DNA of 64,000 nt from Comamonas sp. B21-038 (GTDB lineage: Bacteria; Pseudomonadota; Gammaproteobacteria; Burkholderiales; Burkholderiaceae_C), in assembly GCF_022387135.1 (NCBI RefSeq), contig NZ_CP092462.1, positions 434,001 to 498,000 on the forward strand, in the 5' to 3' direction. The position numbers and the translations under genes are program-made. Positions 46,847 through 55,837 of the stretch are shown here, piece after piece. How positions within the stretch are numbered: position 1 is the stretch's first letter; each line of letters begins with the position of its first letter. The notes below the pieces were generated by a model that was not told where the DNA came from, made no database searches, and saw only the letters and a list, made by a program, of their open reading frames with translations.

Positions 46847-48925
46847 TCACTGGCGGTCGCGGCGTTCGCCATGTTGGCCTTCACGCGGTTGCCGGTGGGC
46901 GTCTGGCTGCTGCTGCATCTGCCGCTGGCGCATTTGCGCTGCTTGGGCATGCTGTTGCGCCATTTGCTGTTGGTGCATCTGTTCTTGCTGTGCGCGCTGC
47001 TGGGCCATCTGTTGTTGGCGTGCTTGCTCCTGCTGGGCATGCTGCTGCGCCATCTGCTGTTGGTGCACCTGGTCTTGCTGGGCGCGTTGTTGGGCCATCT
47101 GTTGCTGGCGTGTTTGCTCTTGTTGCGCGCGCTGCTGTGCGATCTGCTGCTGGTGCGCCTGGTCTTGCTGGGCGCGCTGCGCCATCTGCTGCTGGCGTGC
47201 TTGCTCTTGTTGCGCGTGCTGCTGTGCGATCTGCTGCTGGTGCGCCTGGTCTTGCTGTGCGCGCTGTTGCGCCATCTGCTGCTGGCGTGCTTGCTCCTGC
47301 TGGGCATGCTGCTGTGCCATCTGCTGTTGGTGCATCGGGTCTTGCTGTGCGCGCTGTTGCGCCATCTGCTGCTGGCGTGCTTGCTCCTGTTGCGCATGCT
47401 GCTGCGCCATCTGTTGTTGGTGCATCTGGTCTTGCTGCGCGCGCTGCTGTGCCATCTGTTGCTGGCGTGTTTGCGCTTGCGCTTGCTGTGCGTGCTGTGC
47501 TTCCATGGGCTGGCCGTGTTCGGGCGGTTGGGCGATGGTCAACCCGCCTGGCCGTTGATGGGCTGCTGCCGGAGCCATTTGGACATGGGGGTCTGGAAGC
47601 GGCTGCATGGATGCCACGGCGCTGGGGCGCACCATAGGCTGCATGCCCGCGCTGCTCGGCGTCTTGGGCATGTCACCCGCCTGGCGCTGGCGGAATGCGT
47701 AGGCGCCTGCTGCTGCCGCTGCCGTCGCTGCGCCGGCAGCCAAGGCAGGTCCGTGGCTGCCGGGGAACACGCCCGTGGTCATCGCGGGTCGGGCTGACTC
47801 GGCCGCTGGCGCATTGTTGACGACATGCACATGGGTGGTGTTGTGGATATTTTCCACAACGGTGCGGGAGTTAGAGATGTAGGTTTGGTTGTTGTAAACA
47901 ACGGCTGGCCGCGCCAACGGTGGGGGTGGCCGGTTACCTCGGACCCAGTTGCCAGGCTGACCAGGCTCGCCCCAATGGACGTGCCATGCATTCCAGCCCC
48001 ATGGGCGGCTGATGACCTCGGTCACGGCAACGCCGACGCCAAAGCCCATGAGCCCGCTGACCGCTGGCGTCGCGAAACCTCCCACTACGACGGGTGGTGG
48101 GGGAGGCGGAGCCACGGCATAGCTGTAGCCACTGTAGACCGGCATCGATGTGCCGTAGACCACGCTGGGGTTGTACTGCGGGACGTAGACGGTAGAGGGC
48201 TCAGCAGGGGCGATTTCGATGAATTGCTGTGGTGGCTCGATGACCGGCGCACTCACCAGCACTTCAGGCGCTGCATCGCTGGGGGTATAGCTTTTGGGGG
48301 GCGCGGCGTCGGTCACCAGCTTGACCTTCAGATGGCTGGAGTCCTTGAGTGAGCCTGCCTTGTAGGCGCGGCCACGCATCACCTGGATGGCGTTCATCAC
48401 ATCGGCCGGATCGTTGTAATAGGCCTTGCCGAGCGCGGTCGTCCAGGGCAGGTTCGATGCCATTTGCCCCAGTACGTTAGGAAAAAGCGTGAGCGATTTG
48501 ATCGATGGATCCCAAGGCTGGGTATGGGCTGCATTGCTCAGCGCACCCGCTTTGAGGCCCGGGTTCTGTGCCAGCCAGGCTTCCGCCGCGCTGACCTGAT
48601 CGGGATAGGTGGAGCCTGCCAGGATTTGCGCAACCAGCTTGTCCGGGTACAGCGCGATGGGGGCCACCATCTGGTAGAGGATGTCTGCCGATGGCGGCGT
48701 GTAGGCAGCTTGCACCTCGGCGGGCTGCGCGGCCGGCGCTGGGTTGGCAGCAGAGTTCTCGGCAGAGGCACTGGCCGCCTTGTGGGCATCGCCATCATCG
48801 TTGCATCCCGCCAAGGCCAGTGCTGCGGCCAGCGCCACCAGCCCCGTCCGGAAGCCAGCGGCCAGCAAACGCGGCGGCAACACGGATGAATGAACGGGGT
48901 CGAGGCGGTCAACGGCATGGAACAT
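46847..48925 (-). CDS. DUF3300 lipoprotein with Gln-rich C-terminal repeats
   Basis: This exported protein of about 692 residues has an N-terminal signal with lipobox ALALAGC near residue 45. The DUF3300 domain (about 75-290) shows VAPIALYPDKLVAQILAGSTYPDQV and QPWDPSIKSLTLFPNVLGQM, typical of this envelope family of unknown function. A Pro-rich stretch and a Gly/Trp-containing segment follow, with GWNAWHVHWG. The last ~200 residues are twelve 15-residue repeats of the form MAQQRAQQDQMHQQQ, Gln-dominated and probably coiled-coil or disordered. ATG 48925 has the SD CAGGAGAG; longer upstream frame is dismissed. Confidence 0.82.
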   Translation of the reverse strand: MFHAVDRLDPVHSSVLPPRLLAAGFRTGLVALAAALALAGCNDDGDAHKAASASAENSAANPAPAAQPAEVQAAYTPPSADILYQMVAPIALYPDKLVAQILAGSTYPDQVSAAEAWLAQNPGLKAGALSNAAHTQPWDPSIKSLTLFPNVLGQMASNLPWTTALGKAYYNDPADVMNAIQVMRGRAYKAGSLKDSSHLKVKLVTDAAPPKSYTPSDAAPEVLVSAPVIEPPQQFIEIAPAEPSTVYVPQYNPSVVYGTSMPVYSGYSYAVAPPPPPPVVVGGFATPAVSGLMGFGVGVAVTEVISRPWGWNAWHVHWGEPGQPGNWVRGNRPPPPLARPAVVYNNQTYISNSRTVVENIHNTTHVHVVNNAPAAESARPAMTTGVFPGSHGPALAAGAATAAAAAGAYAFRQRQAGDMPKTPSSAGMQPMVRPSAVASMQPLPDPHVQMAPAAAHQRPGGLTIAQPPEHGQPMEAQHAQQAQAQTRQQQMAQQRAQQDQMHQQQMAQQHAQQEQARQQQMAQQRAQQDPMHQQQMAQQHAQQEQARQQQMAQQRAQQDQAHQQQIAQQHAQQEQARQQQMAQRAQQDQAHQQQIAQQRAQQEQTRQQQMAQQRAQQDQVHQQQMAQQHAQQEQARQQQMAQQRAQQEQMHQQQMAQQHAQAAQMRQRQMQQQPDAHRQPREGQHGERRDRQ
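46919..47455 (-). repeat. 45-bp tandem repeat array inside the DUF3300 gene
   Basis: Twelve copies of a 15-codon unit, one of them lacking a codon. Units alternate between an R-A-Q-Q-D type and an H-A-Q-Q-E type, so the array is also about six copies of a 90-bp higher-order unit. Copies are nearly identical, which favours slippage or recombination length changes. Confidence 0.85.
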
Positions 48926-49131
48926 GGTGCTCTCCTGAAGGGCGGCGGTGGTTCCAAGGGGCCCTGTGCATACCAGTCGCTGCACCACCCACCGCATGTC
49001 TGCACAACGCAATGGTGCGGGCGCCGTTGACGGCCGGGCGTCCGCCAGGCGCTTTTTCAGCCAAGCCATGCCTTCCTTTAAGTTTGGCCTCAGTTTCGGT
49101 GACGCAATGACTACCACCTTGGAGCGATCCT

Positions 49132-49605
49132 GGTCAGGTGGACGAAGACAGCCTGGCTTTTAAGCATGGGAGGTCATCATGAGCGGACTGAGCGTGACGC
49201 CAAAACTCAAGGAGGAGTCAGTCAGTCAGTCAGTCAGGCAAGCAATCGAGCGCGGCTATTGGGTGGCCGAGGCCGCAGCCCGTCTGGGCATATCGACACA
49301 CAGCTTGTATAAGTGGTTGAAGACAGGCTCTCCTGGTCAATCTGCGCAGCATTTCCAAGAGGGACTGGAGGCAGGAGTTGCAGGGGCAATCGCTAGGCCA
49401 ATGACGTCACGGAATCGCTCTTCAGCAGTCTGAAGAAAGAGCGTATCTGCGAGCGGATCTAAAAAGACCCGGGACATAGCACGGGCCGATAGATGACTGC
49501 ATCGAGGTTTTCTACAAGCGGTCAGGCCGCCCCAGTTTCCTGGGCGGAGTTCGCCCTGAGCCATTTGAGCGTGCCCAGAGGCGATGTTGGCATTTGTCTA
49601 CCTGG
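49132..49605 (+). mobile_element. Decayed IS3-family element, left copy
   Basis: The region joins the leader and N-terminal part of an IS3 orfA to the C-terminal part of orfB, with the middle deleted. Homology to an inverted copy at 60430-60760 starts near 49132 and ends near 49605. Over 49381-49440 the two copies match at 54 of 60 positions by eye. It marks the left border of the sugar cassette. Confidence 0.8.
49179..49580 (+). pseudogene. IS3-family transposase remnant (orfA N-terminus joined to orfB C-terminus)
   Basis: The first 50 codons read as an IS3 OrfA helix-turn-helix: AIERGYWVAEAAARLGIS then THSLYKWLK. After about 49370 the frame changes character. From 49381 the translation gives RGN, a stop, then TESLFSSLKKERI, another stop, and after a frameshift KTRDIARAD, then CIEVFYKRSGRPSFLGG and PEPFERA. 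This is the C-terminal DDE-domain end of OrfB, where active enzymes have ESFFSSLKKERI...KTRD..RAD....IEVFYNR.RRHS.LGG. Two stops, a frameshift and a large internal deletion mean it cannot encode a transposase. Confidence 0.8.
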
Positions 49606-49914
49606 AGGTTTCTCCACCTTAAACTGGCATTTATACAACACCGCCGATGCGTTCTGCGGGTCGCCTGCGGGGGCAAGGATGCGCCAGATGGCGAAAGCAT
49701 GCAGAAAAGGTGATGCCCCGCAGCATATAATTTATGTTTATAGAATGAACTCCCTGCTGCGACCTGGTGCCATTATCACCTCGCAGGTTGCAAACTACAT
49801 ATCCAGGAGTTCAGGAACCCCGCGCGTCAGTCACCATGTCCGCAACTGACAGCGCGTCGCCTGCGGCCTGGCGACTTACCGTATTCAGCATAGGCAAGCA
49901 GTTCAGCGCGATAA
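49606..49914 (+). other. Upstream region of the sugar cassette
   Basis: No gene is recognised in these 309 bp; a 118-codon frame from 49493 overlaps the IS remnant and shows no family likeness. An A/T-rich patch contains a TATAAT around 49725-49731 that could be the cassette's -10 element. A 6-bp hairpin GTCGCC/GGCGAC lies at 49857-49876, and the first gene has no clear SD. No JUMPstart/ops element was found. Confidence 0.45.
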
Positions 49915-50904
49915 ATGGCTTTAGTAAAACTTCAAAACGGTAAGACATTCAGTTCCGAATTTGGCACCTCACTGCTCGACAGTGCCAAGGCCGTGGGTAT
50001 CACCCTGGAATACAGCTGCCGCACCGGCCGTTGCGGTGTTTGTAAAACCACCGTCGTCTGCGGCAAGACTGAAGCATTCCGTGGAGAGACCTCGCTGACC
50101 GCCGAAGAGCGGGCTGCCGGGATGATCCTGACCTGCTGCCGTCACGCCGTCGGTGACTTGGAAATCGACGCTGAAGACCTCGGCGCCCTCAGCGACATCG
50201 TGGTCAAGACCGTTCCTTGTCGTATCGACAGTCTCACCCGCTTGGCAGACAACGTGGTCGAGGTGGTGCTGCGCGTGCCACCCACTGGCAAGCTTAACTA
50301 CTTGCCCGGCCAGTACCTGGACGTGATCGGCGAAGGCGGACTGCGCCGCAGCTACTCCATCGCCAACGCCCAGCGCGAAGACGGCAAGCTGGAGCTGCAG
50401 ATTCGCGAAGTCGAGCAAGGCATAATGTCGCAGTACTGGTTCCGCAGCGCTAAGCACAATGACCTGTTGCGCCTGGAGGGCCCACTGGGCACGTTTTGCC
50501 TGCGCGAGAAAGACGCAGCCTCTATCGTCTTCCTTGCCACCGGCACCGGTATTGCACCCGTCAAAGCCATGCTTGAGCAATTGCTGGGCAACCCGGAACT
50601 GGCCGCTGGCAAGAAAATCTATGTCTACTGGGGTGGGCGCCATCCCGGAGATATCTATTGGACACCTCAGCTCCAAGGGCTCAACGCCGAATTCATCCCG
50701 GTACTGTCGCGCGCCCCTGCCGACTGGCCAGGGCGCACCGGCTACGTACAAAAGGCGCTGCTCGATGATGGCATCGAGCTTTCCGATGCGGTCATCTATG
50801 CCTGCGGCTCGGAGGATATGATCCATTCCGCCCGCACTGCACTGACCGCCGCCGGCTTGCCGGCGAAACACTTTTTCTCCGATGCTTTTGTAAGCTCAAA
50901 CTAA
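49915..50904 (+). CDS. ddhD: CDP-6-deoxy-delta-3,4-glucoseen reductase (E3)
   Basis: This 329-residue flavin/Fe-S oxidoreductase supplies electrons from NAD(P)H to the RfbH dehydratase intermediate, giving CDP-4-keto-3,6-dideoxyglucose. The N-terminal plant-type ferredoxin domain has the cluster motif [12 protein letters not shown], with the fourth Cys in ILTCCRH near 75. The FAD site is RRSYSIAN near 145, and the nucleotide-binding part has [15 protein letters not shown] near 205 and ACGSEDM near 299. It heads a cassette with 11-bp spacing to rfbF. Length equals AscD/RfbI proteins of Yersinia and Salmonella. Confidence 0.93.
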   Translation: MALVKLQNGKTFSSEFGTSLLDSAKAVGITLEYSCRTGRCGVCKTTVVCGKTEAFRGETSLTAEERAAGMILTCCRHAVGDLEIDAEDLGALSDIVVKTVPCRIDSLTRLADNVVEVVLRVPPTGKLNYLPGQYLDVIGEGGLRRSYSIANAQREDGKLELQIREVEQGIMSQYWFRSAKHNDLLRLEGPLGTFCLREKDAASIVFLATGTGIAPVKAMLEQLLGNPELAAGKKIYVYWGGRHPGDIYWTPQLQGLNAEFIPVLSRAPADWPGRTGYVQKALLDDGIELSDAVIYACGSEDMIHSARTALTAAGLPAKHFFSDAFVSSN

Positions 50905-50915
50905 CAAGGGAAGAC

Positions 50916-51689
50916 ATGAAAGCAGTTATTTTGGCAGGTGGCCTGGGCACGCGGTTGAGCGAAGAGACCGGTACTCGTCCCAAGCCTATGGTCGAAATCG
51001 GCGGTAAACCGATCCTCTGGCACATCATGAAGATGTACTCCTCCCACGGCATCAATGACTTCATCATCTGCTGTGGCTACAAGGGCTACATGATCAAGGA
51101 ATACTTTGCCAATTACTTCCTGCACACTTCGGACGTCACCTTCAACATGCGTGACAACAGCATGCAAGTGCACGACAAGCGTGCCGAAGACTGGAACGTG
51201 ACCCTGGTCGACACCGGCGAAACGTCGATGACCGGCGGCCGTCTGCGCCGCGTGGCCGACTATGTGCGGCACGAAGAAGCCTTCTGCTTTACCTACGGTG
51301 ATGGTGTCGGCGACATGGACATCAGCGCCACCATCGCCTTCCACAAGCGCCATGGCAAGGACGCGACCCTGACCGCCACTTACCCTCCAGGGCGTTTCGG
51401 TGCGCTGGACATCAGCAACGGCCAAGTCCTGAACTTCAAGGAAAAGCCCAAGGGCGACGGTGCCATGATCAACGGCGGCTTCTTCGTGCTTTCGCCCAAG
51501 GTGCTTGACCGCCTGAGTGCCGACAGCACCGTGTGGGAGCAGGATCCGCTGATGGGCCTGGCCAACGACGGTCAGCTGATGGCCTTTGAGCATGCCGGTT
51601 TCTGGCAGCCGATGGACACCCTGCACGACAAGAACCTGCTGGAAAAGCTGTGGCAGAATGGCGCCGCTCCATGGAAATCCTGGGAATAA
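50916..51689 (+). CDS. rfbF: Glucose-1-phosphate cytidylyltransferase
   Basis: This 257-residue cytoplasmic nucleotidyltransferase makes CDP-glucose from CTP and glucose-1-phosphate, the first step of CDP-3,6-dideoxyhexose synthesis. The N-terminal [19 protein letters not shown] has the nucleotide loop, [13 protein letters not shown] the sugar-phosphate Lys region, and [10 protein letters not shown] near residue 129 the metal-binding Asp. The product is the same size as Salmonella RfbF (DdhA). The SD AAGGGAAG lies upstream. Confidence 0.95.
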   Translation: MKAVILAGGLGTRLSEETGTRPKPMVEIGGKPILWHIMKMYSSHGINDFIICCGYKGYMIKEYFANYFLHTSDVTFNMRDNSMQVHDKRAEDWNVTLVDTGETSMTGGRLRRVADYVRHEEAFCFTYGDGVGDMDISATIAFHKRHGKDATLTATYPPGRFGALDISNGQVLNFKEKPKGDGAMINGGFFVLSPKVLDRLSADSTVWEQDPLMGLANDGQLMAFEHAGFWQPMDTLHDKNLLEKLWQNGAAPWKSWE

Positions 51690-51696
51690 CGCGAAC

Positions 51697-52782
51697 ATGA
51701 AAGCTTCCGTCTCTCCCGCCTTCTGGCAAGGCAAGAAGGTCTTTCTTACCGGCCACACCGGGTTCAAGGGCAGCTGGATGGCACTGTGGTTGCAGGGCAT
51801 GGGGGCGCAAGTAAAGGGCTTCGCCCTAGCACCACCGACTTCCCCTTCGCTGTTCGAACAGGCGCAGGTCGAGCGCGGTATGCACGCTTCGCAGATCGGC
51901 GACATCCGCGACTTGGCGGCCATCACCCAGAGCATGACGGCGTTCGACCCTGACATCCTGATCCACATGGCGGCGCAGCCACTGGTGCGCCTGTCTTACC
52001 GTGAGCCAGTAGACACCTACGCCACCAATGTAATGGGTACCGTTCACGTGCTGGAAGCCGCGCGCCAGTGCCCAAGCCTGCGTGCGATCGTCAATGTCAC
52101 CACCGACAAGTGCTACGAAAACCAGGAATGGGAATGGGGCTACCGTGAAAATGAACCCATGGGTGGCCACGACCCCTACAGCAACAGCAAGGGCTGTGTC
52201 GAGCTGGTCACCAGTGCCTACCGCAGCTCGTTCTTCAACACCGAGCATGCTGCGGCCCTGGCCTCGGCTCGCGCTGGCAACGTGATCGGTGGCGGCGACT
52301 GGGCTGCTGACCGGCTGATTCCCGACATCCTGCGCGCCGTGGCACAGGGCGAGCCGGTGGTAGTACGCAACCCCAAGGCTACACGCCCCTGGCAGCATGT
52401 GCTGGAACCGCTGAGCGGTTACCTGGTTCTGGCCCAGCAGCTATGGGCGCATGGCCACGACGTTGCGCAAGGCTGGAACTTCGGCCCACGCGACGAGGAT
52501 GCCCGTCCCGTCGAATGGATCCTTGACCACATGGTCCAGGCCTGGGGTAATGGAGCTAGCTGGCGGCTGGACAACGACCCGCAGCCGCACGAAGCCCGTT
52601 ATCTGAAACTGGACATTTCCAAGGCACGCACCCACCTGAAGTGGGAACCGACCTGGGACCTTGAAACCACCTTGACCCACATCGTCAACTGGCACCGCGC
52701 CTGGCTTGAAGGCGCCGACATGCGCTCCCGCTGCGTGGACGAAATCAACAACTACATGGCTGCCATGGCTTCTGGCGCCTAA
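51697..52782 (+). CDS. rfbG: CDP-glucose 4,6-dehydratase
   Basis: This 361-residue NAD-dependent extended SDR forms CDP-4-keto-6-deoxyglucose. FLTGHTGFKGSWMALWL gives the cofactor loop near the N-terminus; VTTDKCYENQEW near 132 and DPYSNSKGCVEL near 158 provide the active-site Thr/Asp-like pair and Tyr/Lys. The GNVIGGGDWAADRLIPD block near 195 is typical of RfbG/DdhB. It starts 7 bp after rfbF; an in-frame upstream start would lie inside rfbF and is rejected. Confidence 0.95.
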   Translation: MKASVSPAFWQGKKVFLTGHTGFKGSWMALWLQGMGAQVKGFALAPPTSPSLFEQAQVERGMHASQIGDIRDLAAITQSMTAFDPDILIHMAAQPLVRLSYREPVDTYATNVMGTVHVLEAARQCPSLRAIVNVTTDKCYENQEWEWGYRENEPMGGHDPYSNSKGCVELVTSAYRSSFFNTEHAAALASARAGNVIGGGDWAADRLIPDILRAVAQGEPVVVRNPKATRPWQHVLEPLSGYLVLAQQLWAHGHDVAQGWNFGPRDEDARPVEWILDHMVQAWGNGASWRLDNDPQPHEARYLKLDISKARTHLKWEPTWDLETTLTHIVNWHRAWLEGADMRSRCVDEINNYMAAMASGA

Positions 52783-52810
52783 ACAAATATCAGCTTGAGC
52801 AGGAATTACT

Positions 52811-54124
52811 ATGACCCCCGATATGCTCCGTCAGGAAATCAGCCAGCTCGTCGAGCGCTACGCTCAGATGGCCCTGGCCCCCAAACCTTTTGTTGGGGGC
52901 GAATCCGTCATCCCTCCTTCGGGCAAGGTGATCGGCGCCCGTGAACTGCAGTTGATGGTCGAGGCGTCACTGGACGGCTGGCTGACCACCGGCCGTTTCA
53001 ACGCCCAATTCGAGAAAAAACTGGCGGAATTCCTCGGCGTAAAACACCTGATCACCGTCAACTCCGGCTCGTCAGCCAACCTGGTGGCCTTCAGCACTCT
53101 GACTTCGCCCAAGCTGGGTACGCGCGCCATCCAGAAAGGTGACGAAGTGATCGGGGTGGCTGCCGGCTTCCCGACGACCGTCAACCCGATCGTGCAATTC
53201 GGTGCCATCCCGGTGTTCGTCGACGTCGACATGGCCACCCACAACATCAATGCCGACCTGATCGAGGCCGCCATTACACCGAAAACCAAGGCCATCATGC
53301 TTGCCCACACGCTGGGCAACCCGTTCAACCTGGCCAAGGTCAAGGCGATTTGCGAGAAGTACAACCTGTGGCTGGTCGAAGACTGCTGTGACGCCCTGGG
53401 CGCCACTTACGACGGCAAGATGGTCGGCACCTTCGGAGACATCGCCACCCTGAGCTTCTACCCGGCCCACCACATCACGATGGGTGAAGGCGGCGCGGTG
53501 TTCACCAACAACGCCCAGCTCAAGCTGATCGCCGAGTCGTTCCGCGACTGGGGTCGTGACTGCTACTGCGCACCGGGTTGTGATGACACCTGCGGCAAAC
53601 GCTTCGGCCAGCAGTTCGGCAGCCTGCCGCACGGTTACGACCACAAGTATGTGTACGCCCACCTGGGCTACAACCTGAAGATCACCGACATGCAGGCCGC
53701 CTGTGGCCTGGCCCAGTTGGACCGTGCGCCGGAGTTCATCGAAACCCGCAAGCGCAACTTCAAGCTGCTCAAAGAACGTCTGTCGAGCCTGAGCGACTTC
53801 CTGGAAATCGCCGAACCAACACCGAACAGCGAACCGTCCTGGTTCGGCTTCCCGGTCACGCTGAAGGAAAGCGCCGGGGTCAAGCGTGTCGACCTGCTGA
53901 AATTCCTCGACCAGCATAAGATCGGTACCCGCCTGCTGTTCGCTGGCAACCTGACCCGACAGCCGTACTTCCACAACGTGGAATACCGGGTGGTCGGCGA
54001 GCTGACCAACACCGACCGAACCATGAACCAGACTTTCTGGCTAGGCGTGCAGCCTTCGCTGGGGCAGGAACACTTTGACTTCGTCGGTGAAAAACTGGAA
54101 GAATTCTTCGGGATCGGTTTCTAA
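52811..54124 (+). CDS. rfbH: CDP-4-keto-6-deoxy-D-glucose 3-dehydrase (E1)
   Basis: This 437-residue PMP-dependent iron-sulfur dehydrase removes the C3 hydroxyl together with DdhD. It has the DegT aminotransferase fold, but the usual PLP-binding Lys is replaced by His220 in [14 protein letters not shown], the hallmark of E1-type dehydratases. Cys193, Cys251, Cys253 and Cys261 reproduce the C-X57-C-X1-C-X7-C [2Fe-2S] motif that I recall for the Yersinia enzyme. The start is ATG 52811 with AGGA upstream. The stop is 3 bp before yerE. Confidence 0.96.
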   Translation: MTPDMLRQEISQLVERYAQMALAPKPFVGGESVIPPSGKVIGARELQLMVEASLDGWLTTGRFNAQFEKKLAEFLGVKHLITVNSGSSANLVAFSTLTSPKLGTRAIQKGDEVIGVAAGFPTTVNPIVQFGAIPVFVDVDMATHNINADLIEAAITPKTKAIMLAHTLGNPFNLAKVKAICEKYNLWLVEDCCDALGATYDGKMVGTFGDIATLSFYPAHHITMGEGGAVFTNNAQLKLIAESFRDWGRDCYCAPGCDDTCGKRFGQQFGSLPHGYDHKYVYAHLGYNLKITDMQAACGLAQLDRAPEFIETRKRNFKLLKERLSSLSDFLEIAEPTPNSEPSWFGFPVTLKESAGVKRVDLLKFLDQHKIGTRLLFAGNLTRQPYFHNVEYRVVGELTNTDRTMNQTFWLGVQPSLGQEHFDFVGEKLEEFFGIGF

Positions 54125-54127
54125 CTT

Positions 54128-55837
54128 ATGAAAGCTTCAGATGCAGTAGCAAAAGTTCTGGCGGACCACAACGTCCTCCATGGTTTTGAGCTTATCGGTG
54201 GAATGATCGCCCATCTGGTGGACAGTATTAACTTGCTCGGCAAGACCAAGTTGGTATCCATGCACCATGAGCAAGGGGCGGCCTTCGCTGCATCTGGGGT
54301 CGCCCGCGCGACCCACCACAAGGTCATGGGCGTGGCACTGGGCACGAGCGGCCCAGGCGCCACCAACCTGATCACCGGCATTGCTGATTGCTGGCTGGAC
54401 AGCCATCCGTGCGTGTTTCTCACTGGACAAGTGAACACCCATGAGCTCAAGGGCGACCGCGCTATCCGCCAGCAAGGCTTCCAGGAACTCGACAGCGTGG
54501 CCCTGGTGAGCAGCATCACCAAGTATGCGCACCAGGTCACCCACGTCGACGACCTCATTCCAAGCCTGCTCAAAGCGCTGCGTATCGCGCGAGAAGGCCG
54601 TCCGGGCCCGGTCCTGCTGGACATCCCCATGGATATCCAGCGGGCCGAAATCGATGACAGGGTGCTGGACCAATTGATCAAAGCCAGCCTGGCCGTCCCC
54701 GTGGCTCAGTCCCAGGGCTCGTACAGCGAGGTCTGGGCCGCGCTGGCCAAGGCACAAAAGCCGTTGTTCCTGATCGGCGGAGGCGCGGTCAACTGCCCTC
54801 ACTTCAGCCGTTGGCTGAACCAGGTTGGCAAACTGGGTATCCCTCACGTCGCCAGCCTCAAAGGCGCTGAAAAGCTCACCGCCAGCGAGCATTACCTGGG
54901 CATGCTCGGGGCCTATGGCACCCGCGCCGCGAACCATGCAGTGCAAAACTGTGACCTGCTGGTGGTGTTCGGCAGCCGCATGGACGTGCGCCAGACCGGC
55001 GCAAAGACCGATACCTTCGCCGCCCATGCACAGATCATCCAGTTTGACCTGGATGCCGCGCAGCTGGACAACCGGGTCAAGGCACATCAGTCGATTCAGG
55101 CCGAACTCGATAGCGTATTCGCAGACTTCATCACCCATGCCGCCACGCTGCCGACGGCGCTAGCGGCCTGGCGCACGCACCTGGGCCAGGTATTCGCGCA
55201 GTCGTTCACTGATGAATACGCGGGCTGGAGCATCAGCCCGTTTGCCCTGTTCAGCACGCTCAACGAACTGACCGCTGACCGCGCGCTGGACTACGTTGCA
55301 GACGTCGGCAACAACCAGATGTGGGCAGCGCATACCCTGCGCCTGGGCCCTAACCAGGCCATGCACCATTCGGGTGGCCTGGGCACCATGGGCTTCGCCA
55401 TCCCTGCCGCAGTCGGGGTGAGCATCGCCGGTGACAAGCCGGTCATCGTCATCACCGGTGACGGTGGTGCGCAGCTGAACATTCAGGAACTGGATATCAT
55501 TGCCCGCGACCAGTTGCCCATACTGACCATTGTGATGAACAACCACTCATTGGGCATGGTGCGTGGCTTCCAGGAAATGTACTTCGAGGGGCGCAACTCG
55601 TCGAGCTACTGGAACGGCTACACCTCTCAGTTCAAGGCCCTGGGTGAGGCGTACGGCATCCCCTCTCACAGCGTCATCGACCAGACTGCCTTCAACGCCG
55701 CAGTGACCGAATTCCTCGCTAACGGCAAGCCGATGTTGATCGAGGTGTTGATGCCAGACGCCCGCGAATGCCGCCCGCGCCTGGAGTTTGGCCGGCCGAT
55801 TGATGAGCAGTCGCCGCTGATGGACCTGGGCCGATGA
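54128..55837 (+). CDS. yerE: ThDP-dependent enzyme, YerE-like (branched-sugar two-carbon transferase)
   Basis: This 569-residue enzyme is of the acetolactate-synthase type. MHHEQGAAFAASGVAR at about 46-60 has the ThDP-activating Glu, a central FAD/Rossmann-like domain spans 200-340, and the ThDP-Mg motif GDGGAQLNIQELDII with NNHSLGM lies at about 440-475. In Yersinia pseudotuberculosis O:VI, YerE transfers a two-carbon unit from pyruvate to C4 of CDP-4-keto-3,6-dideoxyglucose, the branching step of yersiniose A. The same position directly after the CDP-3,6-dideoxyhexose genes and before a reductase supports this role here. Alternative: an ordinary acetolactate synthase, unlikely in this context. 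Confidence 0.8.
   Translation: MKASDAVAKVLADHNVLHGFELIGGMIAHLVDSINLLGKTKLVSMHHEQGAAFAASGVARATHHKVMGVALGTSGPGATNLITGIADCWLDSHPCVFLTGQVNTHELKGDRAIRQQGFQELDSVALVSSITKYAHQVTHVDDLIPSLLKALRIAREGRPGPVLLDIPMDIQRAEIDDRVLDQLIKASLAVPVAQSQGSYSEVWAALAKAQKPLFLIGGGAVNCPHFSRWLNQVGKLGIPHVASLKGAEKLTASEHYLGMLGAYGTRAANHAVQNCDLLVVFGSRMDVRQTGAKTDTFAAHAQIIQFDLDAAQLDNRVKAHQSIQAELDSVFADFITHAATLPTALAAWRTHLGQVFAQSFTDEYAGWSISPFALFSTLNELTADRALDYVADVGNNQMWAAHTLRLGPNQAMHHSGGLGTMGFAIPAAVGVSIAGDKPVIVITGDGGAQLNIQELDIIARDQLPILTIVMNNHSLGMVRGFQEMYFEGRNSSSYWNGYTSQFKALGEAYGIPSHSVIDQTAFNAAVTEFLANGKPMLIEVLMPDARECRPRLEFGRPIDEQSPLMDLGR

Noticed and set aside
46919..47455. Possible CRISPR-like array because of regular repeats
   Set aside because: The repeats are direct, contiguous 45-bp coding units without variable spacers, and no cas genes are present.
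46679..47797. Leu-rich plus-strand frame of about 370 codons through the repeat array
   Set aside because: Its LLLACLLLL-type repeats are the complement of the CAG-rich Gln repeats of the DUF3300 gene, which has a signal peptide, SD and recognisable domain.
48926..49131. N-terminal extension of the DUF3300 gene to 49117
   Set aside because: The ATG at 48925 has a good SD and gives a proper signal peptide; the extension is polar and has no support.
49493..49849. Open frame of 118 codons before the cassette
   Set aside because: It starts within the left IS3 remnant and has no family likeness or good RBS; treated as noncoding.
49606..49914. JUMPstart/ops antitermination element upstream of a surface-sugar operon
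   Set aside because: I looked for the GGCGGTAGCGT core and did not find it.
54128..55837. Housekeeping acetolactate synthase large subunit (ilvB)
   Set aside because: No ilvH follows, and the gene sits within 3 bp of rfbH and overlaps a sugar reductase, so the YerE-like role fits better; phylogeny would settle it.
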